Below, one piece after another: positions 33,586 through 44,800 of a DNA stretch of 64,000 nt (positions are counted from its first letter, which is position 1; each line of letters begins with the position of its first letter). The notes beneath the pieces were generated by a model that did no database searches, was not told the DNA's origin, and saw only the letters and a list, made by a program, of their open reading frames with translations. Origin of the DNA: Lachnospiraceae bacterium (GTDB lineage Bacteria > Bacillota > Clostridia > Lachnospirales > Lachnospiraceae); NCBI GenBank assembly GCA_902363665.1, contig CABJAW010000013.1:55385-119384 (forward strand), read 5' to 3'. The translations under genes and the position numbers were made by a program.

Positions 33586-34667
33586 TACGCATTCTCCTTC
33601 TCAAATTCCTTCATAAACGCTACCAGTTTTTCCACACCTTCGACCGGCATTGCATTGTAAATACTTGCGCGCATCCCGCCAACGGTCCGGTGTCCCTTCA
33701 GGTTGACAAAACCGGCCTGCTCTGCTTCCTTTACAAATTTTGCATCCATCTCTTTGTCACCCGTCACAAACGGAACGTTCATCAAAGAGCGATCCTCTTT
33801 CACAACGGTTCCGTGGAACAGTGCGCTCTCATCAAGATAATCGTAAAGAATCTTCGCTTTTGCCTCATTGCGCTCCTTCATGGCTGCAAGACCACCCATG
33901 GATTTGATCCATTTAAATACCTTGCCGCACATATAAATGCAGTAGCAGTTCGGCGTGTTATACATGGAATTTGCATCTGCATACGTTTTAAATTTCATCA
34001 TAGTCGGTGTAAACGGCATTACATCGTCCGTGATCAGATCCTCCCGGATAATGGAGATGACCATACCTGCCGGTCCGATATTCTTCTGAACGCCACCGTA
34101 AACAATACCATAATCCGATACATTGACCGGTTCAGAAAGGAAACAGGAGGACACGTCAGACACGAGAATCTTTCCTTTCGTATTCGGAAGCTTTTTGTAC
34201 TTCGTTCCGTAGATCGTATTATTCTCGCAGATATAAACGTAATCGGCTTTCTCATCGATCGGCAGATCGCTGCAGTCCGGGATATACGTAAACGTTTTGT
34301 CTGCACTGGACGCAATGGCATTCGCCTGGCCGTACTTCTGTGCTTCCTGCCATGCTTTCTTTGCCCACTGTCCCGTAATGATATAGTCTGCAACACCGTT
34401 TTTCATCAGATTCATCGGAATCATTGCAAACTGCAGACTTGCGCCGCCCTGCATATACAGAATTCGGTAATTATTCGGAATCTGCATCAGATCACGAAGG
34501 TCTGCTTCTGTCTCGTTGATCAGGTCATCGAATACCTTGGATCTGTGACTCATCTCCATCACGGACTGTCCGCATCCCCTGTAATCCAGCATTTCCTCCT
34601 GTGCCTCTTTCAGCACTTCTTCCGGTAATACCGCCGGTCCAGCCGAAAAATTATAAACTCTGCTCAC
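33585..34667 (-). CDS. serC: Phosphoserine aminotransferase
   Basis: PLP enzyme, second step of serine synthesis. 360 residues: YNFSAGPAVLPEEVL, GGASLQFAMIPMNL, and PLP-Lys region VYGGVQKNIGPAGMVISI. Coupled to serA by TAATG. Also can act on the vitamin B6 pathway; no phosphoserine phosphatase is adjacent. Confidence 0.97.
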   Translation of the reverse strand: MSRVYNFSAGPAVLPEEVLKEAQEEMLDYRGCGQSVMEMSHRSKVFDDLINETEADLRDLMQIPNNYRILYMQGGASLQFAMIPMNLMKNGVADYIITGQWAKKAWQEAQKYGQANAIASSADKTFTYIPDCSDLPIDEKADYVYICENNTIYGTKYKKLPNTKGKILVSDVSSCFLSEPVNVSDYGIVYGGVQKNIGPAGMVISIIREDLITDDVMPFTPTMMKFKTYADANSMYNTPNCYCIYMCGKVFKWIKSMGGLAAMKERNEAKAKILYDYLDESALFHGTVVKEDRSLMNVPFVTGDKEMDAKFVKEAEQAGFVNLKGHRTVGGMRASIYNAMPVEGVEKLVAFMKEFEKENA

Positions 34668-34756
34668 GTTTTCATCCTCCTCATTTTAGGGAAATACCGC
34701 CCCATCCGGTGCGGCACTCCCCGTTTTTTCTGATCAACCCAGATCTGTTTTCCTGA

Positions 34757-36433
34757 TTATTTATCCAGATCGTCCTGATCAAATACGGTCTCGATTGGTT
34801 TTCCTGCCGGAACCATCGGGAACACTTTATCATCACTGCCGATCACGCAGTCGATCAGATATGGCTTTCCAAGCGAAACTGCATGTGCCAGCGCCGGCCC
34901 AAATTCTTCCGGCTTCGTCACGCGGCATGCCTCCACACCGAGTGCCTCTGCCAGCTTTACAAAATCAACAGAATCATCCAGAATCGTCTGTGAATACCGC
35001 TCACCATAAAACAGTGTCTGCCACTGACGTACCATTCCGAGCACGTGATTGTTGATGACCACTTCAATCACCGGAATATTGTAACGCGCCGCTGTAGCCA
35101 GCTCATTCATGTTCATGCGGAAGCATCCATCGCCTGCGATATTGATAACGGTCTTATCCGGGCAGCCCATCTTTGCACCAAGCGAAGCGCCGAGTCCGTA
35201 TCCCATCGTTCCAAGCCCGCCGGAGGTCAGCAGTCTGCGCGGCTTTAAGTACTTGTAATACTGTGCCGCCCACATCTGATGCTGTCCGACTTCTGTCACG
35301 ATAATCGCATCGCCCTTTGTCTGGCGGTTGATCTCTTCCATAATATATGGTCCGGTCAGAATACTATGATCATATTTCAGCGGATATTTCTGCTTCAGCT
35401 CTTTGATTTCCTCATCCCATTCATCGTGACGATGATCCTCGATCCGTGCATTCAGACGTTTCAGTACCTCGCGCACGTCGCCGATGATATTGCAGTCAAC
35501 CAGGATATTTTTGTTGATCTCAGCCGGATCCACATCGATCTGAATAATCTTTGCATTTTTTGCAAAGCTCTTTGCCTGTCCCACAACGCGATCGCTGAAT
35601 CTGGAACCGACGGTGATCAGAAGATCACACTTTGTAACACCAAGATTTGCTGCTTTTGTACCATGCATACCGAGCATACCGCAGTACAGCTCGTTTTCTC
35701 CACTGTAAGCACCCTTTCCCATCAGGGAATCTGCAACCGGAGCATGCAGCTTGTCAACAAAGATCTTCAGCTCCTCCTCCGCATCTGAGATCACTGCTCC
35801 ACCGCCGACGAATACGAACGGACGGCTGCACTCGTTGATCATGTCTACTGCCTGCTGGATATCCGTCTCTTTGATGTATTCAACACTGCGCTCGATCGGC
35901 TCCGGCTTCACCGGCGTGTACTCTGCACTACCAGCCGTCACGTCTTTCGTGATATCGATGAGCACCGGACCCGGTCTTCCCTCGCGTGCGATACGGAATG
36001 CGTCGCGGATTGTGTCCGCCAGTTTATCCACTTCTTTTACGATAAAATTATGTTTCGTAATCGGCATGGTAATACCGGTGATATCAACCTCCTGAAAGCT
36101 GTCACGCCCAAGAAGCGGTACAGAAACGTTCGCCGTGATCGCTACGATCGGAACGGAATCCATATAGGCCGTTGCAATACCTGTTACCAGATTAGTGGCA
36201 CCAGGGCCGGAAGTTGCTATACAGACACCTACTTTTCCGGTCGCCCGCGCATAGCCGTCTGCCGCATGAGACGCGCCCTGCTCATGCGACGTGAGGATAT
36301 GATGGATTTCATCGCTGTGTTTGTACAGCTCGTCATATATATTCAGGATCGCTCCGCCCGGATAACCGAAAACCGTATCTACGCCCTGCTCTTTTAAACA
36401 TTCAATAACAATCTCTGATCCTGTCAGTTTCAT
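34757..36433 (-). CDS. ilvB: Acetolactate synthase large subunit
   Basis: TPP/FAD enzyme making acetolactate (and acetohydroxybutyrate) for branched-chain amino acids. 558 residues from ATG 36433: catalytic Glu in LTSHEQGASHAADGYARATG, FAD segment HGTKAANLGVTKCDLLI, TPP motif NIAGDGCFRMNMNELATAAR. The ATG at 36442 sits directly on the SD (AGAAAGG), so 36433 is preferred. Third gene of leuB-ilvD-ilvB; the ilvN regulatory subunit and ilvC are not here. Confidence 0.97.
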   Translation of the reverse strand: MKLTGSEIVIECLKEQGVDTVFGYPGGAILNIYDELYKHSDEIHHILTSHEQGASHAADGYARATGKVGVCIATSGPGATNLVTGIATAYMDSVPIVAITANVSVPLLGRDSFQEVDITGITMPITKHNFIVKEVDKLADTIRDAFRIAREGRPGPVLIDITKDVTAGSAEYTPVKPEPIERSVEYIKETDIQQAVDMINECSRPFVFVGGGAVISDAEEELKIFVDKLHAPVADSLMGKGAYSGENELYCGMLGMHGTKAANLGVTKCDLLITVGSRFSDRVVGQAKSFAKNAKIIQIDVDPAEINKNILVDCNIIGDVREVLKRLNARIEDHRHDEWDEEIKELKQKYPLKYDHSILTGPYIMEEINRQTKGDAIIVTEVGQHQMWAAQYYKYLKPRRLLTSGGLGTMGYGLGASLGAKMGCPDKTVINIAGDGCFRMNMNELATAARYNIPVIEVVINNHVLGMVRQWQTLFYGERYSQTILDDSVDFVKLAEALGVEACRVTKPEEFGPALAHAVSLGKPYLIDCVIGSDDKVFPMVPAGKPIETVFDQDDLDK

Positions 36434-36460
36434 CGCGTACATCCTTTCTGTATTTCTTTT

Positions 36461-38137
36461 TTATGAATTTTTCTTCGGTACCTCAAGGATCGCTCCGCGG
36501 TTTCCTGAAGTTACCAGGGATGCATAGCGTGCCAGATAGCCGGTCGTGATCTTCGGCTCCCTCGGCTGCCATTTGCTTCTTCTCTTGGCCAGTACCTTAT
36601 CACTGACATCCAGCTGCAGACTGCAGTTCGGAATATCGATCTTGATGATATCGCCTTCTTCTACCAGCGCGATTGGACCGCCGACTGCTGCTTCAGGAGA
36701 AACGTGGCCGATAGATGCGCCACGGGATGCACCGCTGAACCGGCCGTCTGTGATCAGTGCCACAGAAGAACCAAGTCCCATACCTGCGATTGCAGAAGTC
36801 GGATTCAGCATCTCACGCATACCAGGTCCGCCCTTCGGTCCCTCGTACCGGATGACAACAACATCTCCCGGATTGATCTTGCCGCCGAGGATCGCTGCGA
36901 TTGCATCTTCCTCACAGTCAAAGACTCTTGCCGGTCCCTCATGTACCATCATCTCCGGTACGACTGCGGAACGTTTTACGACACCGGAATCCGGAGCCAG
37001 ATTGCCCTTCAGGATTGCAAGGCCGCCGGTCGTGCTGTACGGATTGTCAAGCGGACGGATCACCTCCGGGTTGAGATTCTTACAGCCCTTAATATTCTCT
37101 CCTACGGTTTTCCCGGTAACTGTCATGCAGTCAAGGTTCAGCAGGTTTTTCTCAGAAAGCTCATTCATAACAGCGTAAACACCGCCTGCCTCGTTCAGGT
37201 CTTCCATATAGGTCGGACCTGCCGGTGCCAGATGGCATACGTTCGGGGTACGTGCGCTGATCTCATTTGCAATATCCACATTCAGTTCAACTCCTGCCTC
37301 ATGTGCAATTGCCGGAAGATGAAGCATGCTGTTTGTTGAACAACCAAGCGCCATATCTACAGTCAGTGCATTCATAAATGCCTTCTCCGTCATGATATCT
37401 CTCGGGCGGATGTCTTTTTTCAGCAGCTCCATGATCTGCATGCCTGCCAATTTTGCAAGACGGATACGCTCAGAATAGACTGCCGGGATCGTACCATTGC
37501 CCTTTAATCCCATGCCGAGCACCTCGGTCAGACAGTTCATGCTGTTTGCCGTGTACATACCGGAACAGGAACCGCAGGTCGGGCACACTTTATTTTCATA
37601 CTCTACGACTTCTTCATCGCTCATTTTTCCTGCCGCATGCTCTCCTACTGCCTCAAACATGCTCGAAAGGCTGCGCTTTCTGCCATGTACATGACCGGCA
37701 AGCATCGGTCCGCCGCTGACGAAAATAGTCGGGATATTCAGTCTTGCCGCCGCCATCAGAAGACCCGGAACGTTTTTATCACAGTTCGGGATCATAACCA
37801 GTGCATCAAACTGATGTGCAATCGCCATACACTCAGTGGAGTCTGCGATCAGGTCTCTTGTAACGAGAGAGTATTTCATGCCTACATGTCCCATTGCAAT
37901 ACCGTCGCACACTGCGATTGCCGGGAATACACGCGGTACGCCGCCTGCCATTGCCACGCCCATTTTTACAGCCTCTGTGATCTTGTCCAGATTCATATGT
38001 CCCGGTACGATCTCATTGTAGGAATTTACGATACCGATTAACGGCCGCTTCATCTCCTCCTCGGTCAGTCCAAGTGCATTGAACAAGGACCGGTGCGGCG
38101 CCTGCTGAATTCCTTTTTTTACTGCATCACTTTTCAT
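36461..38137 (-). CDS. ilvD: Dihydroxy-acid dehydratase
   Basis: Iron-sulfur dehydratase of the valine/isoleucine pathway. 558 residues: [16 protein letters not shown] (cluster Cys), [18 protein letters not shown] (cluster Cys), [17 protein letters not shown] and [23 protein letters not shown] at 38137 has SD GAGGAG at 8 bp; an in-frame start five codons earlier overlaps that SD. Confidence 0.98.
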   Translation of the reverse strand: MKSDAVKKGIQQAPHRSLFNALGLTEEEMKRPLIGIVNSYNEIVPGHMNLDKITEAVKMGVAMAGGVPRVFPAIAVCDGIAMGHVGMKYSLVTRDLIADSTECMAIAHQFDALVMIPNCDKNVPGLLMAAARLNIPTIFVSGGPMLAGHVHGRKRSLSSMFEAVGEHAAGKMSDEEVVEYENKVCPTCGSCSGMYTANSMNCLTEVLGMGLKGNGTIPAVYSERIRLAKLAGMQIMELLKKDIRPRDIMTEKAFMNALTVDMALGCSTNSMLHLPAIAHEAGVELNVDIANEISARTPNVCHLAPAGPTYMEDLNEAGGVYAVMNELSEKNLLNLDCMTVTGKTVGENIKGCKNLNPEVIRPLDNPYSTTGGLAILKGNLAPDSGVVKRSAVVPEMMVHEGPARVFDCEEDAIAAILGGKINPGDVVVIRYEGPKGGPGMREMLNPTSAIAGMGLGSSVALITDGRFSGASRGASIGHVSPEAAVGGPIALVEEGDIIKIDIPNCSLQLDVSDKVLAKRRSKWQPREPKITTGYLARYASLVTSGNRGAILEVPKKNS

Positions 38138-38252
38138 AATGTCACTCCTCACTGTATCTTACGCCGGCTTTATAGCCAGCTTCGATCATTTATTCTTTTA
38201 TGGCTGCCGGATACGGAATAACTCTTTTCCGTCAGCCTTTTTGTTTTATTTT

Positions 38253-39335
38253 TCAGACACGCTGTGCAATCTGTGTTCCCATTTCTTCGGTGCCGACCTT
38301 CATGCAGCCCTCTGACATGATATCCACGGTGCGGTAACCATCCTTTAATACCTGTTTTACTGCCGCTTCGATCGCATCTGCAGCAGCATCCTGATCCAGA
38401 GAGTAACGCAGCAGCATCGCTGCGGAAAGAACGGTCGCGATCGGGTTTGCAATGTTCTGTCCTGCAATATCCGGTGCAGAACCGTGACTTGGCTCATACA
38501 GACCGAATTTCGTCTCATTCAGTGAAGCAGATGAAAGCATTCCGATCGATCCGGTGACCATGCTCGCCTCATCTGACAAAATATCGCCGAACATGTTCTC
38601 GGTCAGGATCACGTCAAACTGTGCCGGATTTCTGACCAGCTGCATTGCACAGTTGTCAACCAGCATATGGGAAAGCTCCACATCCGGATAATCCTTTGCT
38701 ACCTCCTCAACGACATTTCTCCACAGTCTGGAGGAATCCAGAACGTTCGCTTTGTCAACGCTGCAGACTTTTTTACAGCGTTTTCTCGCGATATCAAATC
38801 CCTTGACTGCAATTCTGCGAATTTCATTCTCATTGTACACCAGTGTGTCGGTTGCTTCCTTCACACCGTCTTTCTCAACGGTCTGTCTTGCTCCGAAATA
38901 AAGTCCCCCTGTCAGCTCACGCATGATCAGCATATCAAATCCGGTGCCGATGATCTCGTCGCGCAGCGGGCATGCCGCTTTCAGTTCCTCATACAGATAG
39001 GCCGGACGGAGGTTTGCAAACAAATTTAAGGATTTGCGCAGTTTTAAAAGTCCTGCCTCCGGTCTTTTTTCCGGCGGAAGCTGATACCACGGAGAGGTTT
39101 TCGCATCTCCTCCGATCGATCCCATCAAAACAGCATCCATGCTCTTTGCTGTCTCGATCGTCTCATCTGTCAGCGGCACTCCGTTTACATCAATGGATGC
39201 ACCACCCATCAAAAGCTCCGTATATTCCAGCGTAAAACCGAATTTTTCGGCCGCCCGGTCCAGCACCTTCTGTGCCTCTTTTACAATTTCCGGTCCGATT
39301 CCGTCTCCCGGAATGACTCCAATTCTGTAATTCAT
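38253..39335 (-). CDS. leuB: 3-isopropylmalate dehydrogenase
   Basis: NAD-dependent third step of leucine synthesis. 360 residues: [77 protein letters not shown]. First gene of the leuB-ilvD-ilvB unit; leuA and leuCD are elsewhere. Confidence 0.97.
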   Translation of the reverse strand: MNYRIGVIPGDGIGPEIVKEAQKVLDRAAEKFGFTLEYTELLMGGASIDVNGVPLTDETIETAKSMDAVLMGSIGGDAKTSPWYQLPPEKRPEAGLLKLRKSLNLFANLRPAYLYEELKAACPLRDEIIGTGFDMLIMRELTGGLYFGARQTVEKDGVKEATDTLVYNENEIRRIAVKGFDIARKRCKKVCSVDKANVLDSSRLWRNVVEEVAKDYPDVELSHMLVDNCAMQLVRNPAQFDVILTENMFGDILSDEASMVTGSIGMLSSASLNETKFGLYEPSHGSAPDIAGQNIANPIATVLSAAMLLRYSLDQDAAADAIEAAVKQVLKDGYRTVDIMSEGCMKVGTEEMGTQIAQRV

Positions 39336-39617
39336 GTTCTGTCATCCTTTCTGCCCGCTGCCCATCTGCCCTTTTTCTTGCCTTAATGCAAAGCGGCAGT
39401 TCCTCTGCCCGTCTGCTGTCAGAAGCCTGCCGCATGTTTTTCTTCAGCGAACCCGGTTCGCTTTTCCACTCTGCTTGTAACCATTCCTTACCAAATGTTC
39501 TGGTGTGTCGGTTATCACTGCACCGTTGCAGCCTGCCCTCTGTCCGGGCTGTTTTTCTCAGTCAGCCAGCCGTTTCTGACAGACGGACGCGTAAAGCGTA
39601 TGTCTGCCGAAAGCTTT
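39336..39617 (-). promoter_or_regulatory. Long untranslated leader of leuB operon
   Basis: About 280 nt lie between the promoter and leuB. I looked for a T-box (AGGGTGGNACCGCG) and for a leucine-rich leader peptide and saw neither. A short frame beginning MRKLSADIRF opens near the start of transcription but is not leucine/valine-rich. The leader is rich in GC-containing segments able to fold; its role is unknown. Confidence 0.4.
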
Positions 39618-39623
39618 CTCATT

Positions 39624-39652
39624 ATCATAATGCATTTTTAAACAGATTTCAA
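39624..39652 (-). promoter_or_regulatory. Promoter of leuB-ilvD-ilvB
   Basis: Minus strand TTGAAA (39647-39652), 17-bp spacer, TATGAT (39624-39629). Good match to sigma-A. Confidence 0.7.
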
Positions 39653-39710
39653 CTGTTTAATTCGTTAAATCTTCTCTTTTAATCTTTTATCTGTCTCTGA
39701 ATGAATACAG

Positions 39711-39748
39711 AAAAAGCCGGCACACTGCTTTAAAACAGCGGTCGGCTT
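39711..39748 (-). terminator. Terminator of tgt-yajC
   Basis: On the minus strand AAGCCGACCGCTG and CAGTGTGCCGGCTTTTTC form a stem-loop (one internal bulge) 17 bp after yajC. Confidence 0.75.
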
Positions 39749-39764
39749 ATTTTTTCTGTGCTTT

Positions 39765-40079
39765 TTATGCCTCGCCCGGTTTTTCTACCTCAGCGATCGC
39801 ACTCTTTTTCATCGGGATACGGCAGTTTTTATTGCTTCCGAATTCTACAATACAGTCTTCGTCTGTAATGTCAATTACCACGCCGTAAAAACCGCTTGTC
39901 GTTACAACCGTATCTCCGATCTCAAGAGCTGAAAGCATTGCATTCATTCTCTTCTGCTCTTTCTTCTGCGGACGGATCGCAAAGAAATACATTGCTGCAC
40001 CAATGATCACGATATAGATCAGCATCAGCGCAATTCCGCCACCAGCCGCACCAGAAGACTCTGTTAAAAGATTCATCAT
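39765..40079 (-). CDS. yajC: Preprotein translocase subunit YajC
   Basis: Single-span accessory subunit of the SecDF complex. 104 residues: helix IALMLIYIVIIGAAMYFFAI followed by RPQKKEQKRMNAMLSALEIG and GDTVVTTSGFYGVVIDI. Downstream of tgt as in most bacteria; secDF is not in the window. Start at 40079 (MMN) or one codon later. Confidence 0.95.
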   Translation of the reverse strand: MMNLLTESSGAAGGGIALMLIYIVIIGAAMYFFAIRPQKKEQKRMNAMLSALEIGDTVVTTSGFYGVVIDITDEDCIVEFGSNKNCRIPMKKSAIAEVEKPGEA

Positions 40080-40163
40080 GCTTTTGTTCCTCCTGTTTGG
40101 TTCTGTACACTGTACATATCCCTACTATAATACACAATCCGTCTGCATAGCGCAAGTAAAATT

Positions 40164-41297
40164 TTAAGCCTGCCCCTGCGTATACCGATCCACTCGCTCT
40201 TTTTTAAATGTCTGATAGTTTCCTTCCTCGATCGCGCCGCGGATATCCTCCATCAGATGATTGTAAAAATAGAGGTTGTGCAGCACGCAAAGACGCATGC
40301 CAAGCATCTCCTTTGCCTTGAGCAGATGACGGATGTACGCTCTGCTGTAATTCCGGCATGCCGGGCACTGACAGCCCTCCTCGATCGGATGATCGTCCAG
40401 TTCGTATTTTGCATTAAACAGATTCAGTTTGCCGTCCTTCGTGTAAACGTGGCCGTGACGTCCATTTCGGGACGGGTAAACGCAGTCAAAGAAATCAACG
40501 CCCCGGTCAACCGCCTCCAGAATGTTGAGCGGTGTACCGACACCCATCAGGTAAACCGGCTTCTCCTTTGGCAGGTATGGAACGACTTCATCCAGAATGT
40601 AATACATCTGTTCATGCGTCTCACCGACCGCCAGGCCTCCGACCGCATAGCCATCCAGATCCATCTCCCGGATCTGCTTCGCATGCTCAATACGGATATC
40701 TTTGTAGATCGCACCCTGATTGATGCCGAACAGCATCTGATGCGGGTTTACCGTACCTTCCAGCGCGTTCAGGCGAGCCATCTCTGTCTTACAGCGTGCC
40801 AGCCATCGCGTCGTACGCTCTACAGAACGCTGCACATAATCACGGTCAGCCACGCTCGACGGACATTCATCAAATGCCATCGCGATCGTGGAGCCAAGAT
40901 TCGACTGAATCTGCATACTCTGCTCCGGTCCCATGAAAATCTTCCGTCCGTCAATATGCGACTGGAAGTACACGCCCTCTTCCTTGATCTTCCGAAGACT
41001 TGCAAGGGAAAAGACCTGAAATCCGCCGGAATCCGTCAGGATCGGACGGTCCCAGTTCATAAATTTGTGCAGTCCGCCGAGTTTTCGCACCACCTTGTCC
41101 CCCGGACGTACATGAAGATGATACGTGTTAGAAAGCTCAATCTGTGTGCCGATCTCCTTTAAATCCGTTGTCGCCACGGCGCCCTTGATCGCTGCTACGG
41201 TTCCGACATTCATAAACACCGGTGTCTGCACCGTGCCGTGTACCGTCGTAAACTCCGCGCGTTTCGCACGGCCGTCTGTCTTTAAGATTTTGTACAT
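40164..41297 (-). CDS. tgt: tRNA-guanine transglycosylase
   Basis: Exchanges guanine for preQ1 at the wobble position of GUN-anticodon tRNAs. 377 residues: LTDSGGFQVFSLASLRKI (catalytic Asp), VGGLAVGETHEQM, RNGRHGHVYTKDGKLN, and the C-terminal zinc site CQCPACRNYSRAYIRHLLKA. ATG at 41297 follows AAGGAGGAACGAT. Confidence 0.98.
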   Translation of the reverse strand: MYKILKTDGRAKRAEFTTVHGTVQTPVFMNVGTVAAIKGAVATTDLKEIGTQIELSNTYHLHVRPGDKVVRKLGGLHKFMNWDRPILTDSGGFQVFSLASLRKIKEEGVYFQSHIDGRKIFMGPEQSMQIQSNLGSTIAMAFDECPSSVADRDYVQRSVERTTRWLARCKTEMARLNALEGTVNPHQMLFGINQGAIYKDIRIEHAKQIREMDLDGYAVGGLAVGETHEQMYYILDEVVPYLPKEKPVYLMGVGTPLNILEAVDRGVDFFDCVYPSRNGRHGHVYTKDGKLNLFNAKYELDDHPIEEGCQCPACRNYSRAYIRHLLKAKEMLGMRLCVLHNLYFYNHLMEDIRGAIEEGNYQTFKKERVDRYTQGQA

Positions 41298-41657
41298 ATC
41301 GTTCCTCCTTTGAATGGCTGCTATTTTTTCCTCAGCTCCATTCCGGTGTTCTGGTGTGCCGTCTGTCCGAACCACAGGGTAATTTCAACTGTCTGCCCTG
41401 CTCCTCTTCATACCGCACTTCGGAACTGTCTGATCTCCGGCCATTCATCCGTTCTTAACAAAAATTTAACATAGTTATTTTCTTTTTCGAATTTGATAAA
41501 TTTTTGTCGGTTTTCTCCAGTGTTTTCTTTTGTTTCCTGCTTTCTTTTGTTCATTATCGCTTTCTCCACCGCACATTTTCCGAAAAAAAACGACGCATCC
41601 AAATGAAAACACCCTGAAACATCAGTATATATGGAAATTCCGGTGAATGCAAGCGAT

Positions 41658-41686
41658 TTGAAATTTTAAAATTTTTGTCGTATAAT
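41658..41686 (+). promoter_or_regulatory. Promoter of the activase gene
   Basis: TTGAAA (41658-41663), 17-bp spacer, TATAAT (41681-41686). The transcript then has a leader of about 175 nt. Confidence 0.75.
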
Positions 41687-41799
41687 CAGAACGCTGTTGA
41701 ACCAGATCATGCAGAATTTCTGTTTTTTCAGACGTCCTGTCTGTCATAAACATGGCCTGCATGTCCAAAATAAAGTTTTGAAAGAATTTGTTTTAAGAA

Positions 41800-41826
41800 A
41801 TGTACGCTCGGAATCTGAGCGTACAT
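41800..41826 (+). repeat. Hairpin in the activase leader
   Basis: ATGTACGCTC and GAGCGTACAT form a perfect 10-bp stem with a 7-nt loop, 41 bp before the start codon. No T run follows, so not a terminator. Its ends resemble the TGTACTCTCGGA ends of the long palindrome at 22961. Confidence 0.65.
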
Positions 41827-41835
41827 AAAGAGAAA

Positions 41836-41856
41836 AGGAGGCGCGGGGAAACCCGC
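41836..41856 (+). promoter_or_regulatory. SD followed by a GNRA-loop hairpin before the start codon
   Basis: AGGAGG (41836-41841) is 25 nt from the ATG, too far for normal initiation. Between them GCGGG-GAAA-CCCGC (41843-41856) forms a 5-bp GC stem with a GAAA tetraloop. Folding would leave about 11 unpaired nt between SD and ATG. No other start codon in frame follows the SD. Confidence 0.6.
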
Positions 41857-41866
41857 AAATACTTTT

Positions 41867-44800
41867 ATGGCAGTTACAACATTACATACGTTAGGCATTG
41901 ATATCGGCTCCACGACGGTCAAAGTTGCGGTTCTCTCTCCCACGCAGGAGCTGCTTTTTTCTGATTATCGGAGACATTATGCCAATATTCAGGAAACACT
42001 GGCCGCCCTCATCTGTGAAGCGCGTGAAAAACTCGGCGATCTGCAGGTCTCCCCGGTCATCACGGGCTCCGGCGGTCTGACGCTTGCAAACCACCTCGAG
42101 ATTCCGTTCGTACAGGAAGTCATCGCGGTGGCATCTTCCCTGGAGCATCTCGTTCCGCAGACCGATGTCGCGATTGAACTCGGCGGTGAGGATGCAAAGA
42201 TTATCTATTTTGAAAACGGAAACGTAGAGCAGCGCATGAACGGCATCTGCGCCGGCGGCACCGGTTCTTTCATCGATCAGATGGCCTCCCTGCTGCAGAC
42301 CGATGCATCCGGGTTAAATGAATATGCAAAAAATTATCAGTCCCTCTACTCGATCGCAGCGCGCTGCGGTGTCTTCGCAAAATCCGACATCCAGCCGCTG
42401 ATCAACGAGGGAGCGACAAAGGAAGATCTTTCCGCATCTATTTTCCAGGCAGTTGTCAATCAGACGATTTCCGGCCTGGCCTGCGGCAAACCGATCCGCG
42501 GACACGTCACGTTTCTCGGCGGTCCGCTCCACTTCCTCTCCGAACTGCGCACCGCATTTATCCGTACGCTGGAACTGGATGACGAGCATGCGATCGTACC
42601 GCAGAACTCTCACCTGTTCGCAGCAATCGGTTCTGCATTAAATGCAAAACCGAATACCGTCACGACACTCGCTGATCTTGAGGAACGTCTGTCGCATGCA
42701 ATCCACCTGGAATTTGAGGTAGCCCGCATGGAGCCGCTGTTCCGTTCCGAGGAGGACTACGATCTTTTTGTGCGCCGTCAGAATCAGTATCATGTAAAGA
42801 CGGCTCCGCTCGGTTCCTATTCCGGCAACTGTTTTCTCGGCATCGACGCCGGTTCCACCACGACAAAAGCAGCACTCATCGGTGAGGACGGTTCTTTGCT
42901 GTATTCGTTTTACAGCAACAACAACGGAAGCCCTCTGCGTACAGCAATCCATGCGGTCCAGGATATTTACAGCAAGCTTCCGTCCACAGCCCGTATCTCC
43001 TACTCATGTTCGACCGGTTATGGCGAGGCACTGATCAAAGCCGCACTGATGCTCGACGAGGGCGAGGTTGAGACCGTTTCTCACTACTATGCCGCCTCGT
43101 TCTTCGATCCGGAGGTTGACTGCATTCTCGACATCGGCGGTCAGGATATGAAATGCATCAAGATCAAAAACGGAACCGTCGACAGCGTACAGCTCAACGA
43201 GGCATGTTCCTCCGGCTGCGGTTCCTTCATTGAGACATTCGCGAAATCATTAAACTATTCTGTACAGGATTTCGCAAAAGCCGCACTGTTTGCAAAGCAT
43301 CCAATCGACCTTGGTACACGCTGTACCGTATTTATGAATTCGAAAGTGAAGCAGGCACAAAAAGAAGGCGCTGAGGTATCTGATATCTCTGCCGGACTCG
43401 CCTACTCTGTCATCAAAAATGCATTATATAAGGTAATTAAAGTTTCCGATGCGACCCAGCTCGGCCGCCATATCGTCGTACAGGGCGGTACGTTTTACAA
43501 CGACGCTGTTCTGCGCAGCTTTGAACGAATTGCAGGCTGTGAGGCGATTCGCCCGGATATTGCCGGAATCATGGGCGCATTCGGCGCTGCCCTCGTCGCA
43601 AGAGAGCGTTACAAAGAAGGCATGGAAACGACCATGCTTTCCATTGACCGCATCAATGCGCTCACTTTCACGACCTCAATGGCAAAATGCAAAGGCTGTA
43701 CAAACCAGTGCCGTCTGACCATCAACCGCTTCTCCGGCGGACGCCAGTTTATCAGCGGCAACCGCTGCGAGCGCGGCATTGGCAAAGAACGCAACAAAGA
43801 CCACGTGCCGAACCTGTTTGAATTCAAAAACAAACTGCTCTTTTCCTATGAGCCACTTTCCGAGGATGAAGCAGTGCGCGGTACGGTCGGCATTCCGCGT
43901 GTGCTGAACATGTATGAGAACTATCCGTTCTGGTTCCGGTTCTTCACTACGTTAAAATACCGCGTTGTACTCTCTCCTTCGTCCACAAGGAAGATTTATG
44001 AACTCGGCATCGAATCGATCCCAAGCGAATCCGAGTGTTACCCGGCCAAGCTCGCACATGGCCATATTGAATGGCTGATCAAAAAAGGCATCAAATACAT
44101 ATTCTATCCGTGTATCCCGTATGAACGGACAGAGTTTAAAGACGCCGGAAACCATTACAACTGCCCGATCGTCACCTCCTACGCAGAGAATATCAAAAAC
44201 AACGTTGAGGAGCTGCGCACCGAGCATATCCGTTTTGAAAATCCGTTCATCGCGTTCACGAATCTTGAAACCGTGACAAGCGGACTGAAAAAGGCATTTC
44301 CGGACATCCCGGCTTCTGAGCTGGAAACCGCGGTAAAGGCAGGCTGGGAAGAGCTCGCGCATACACGTCAGGCCATGTATGACAAGGGACAGGAAACCTT
44401 AAAATACCTTGAGAAAACAGGCCGCCACGGTATCGTGCTCGCAGGAAGACCGTACCACATTGATTCTGAAATCAACCACGGTATTCCGGAACTGATCAAC
44501 TCTTATGGTCTTGCTGTGCTCACAGAGGATTCCGTCTCCAACTTAAATCCGGTGGAGCGTCCTCTTGTCGTGCTCGACCAGTGGATGTACCACAGCCGTC
44601 TTTATGCAGCTGCAAACTTCGTCAAGACGCGCGATGACCTTGATCTGATTCAGCTCAACTCGTTCGGCTGCGGACTCGACGCCGTCACAACGGATCAGGT
44701 AAACGACATCCTCTCCGGCTCAGACAAGATCTACACCTGCCTCAAGATCGATGAAGTCAACAATCTGGGCGCCGCAAGAATCCGTGTGCGTTCCCTGATT

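Noticed and set aside
33570..34628. 352-codon plus-strand frame opposite serC
   Set aside because: Mirror of a conserved gene; the composition is that of an antisense frame.
39336..39617. T-box riboswitch or leucine attenuator peptide
   Set aside because: No AGGGTGGNACCGCG-like box and no run of Leu/Val/Ile codons.
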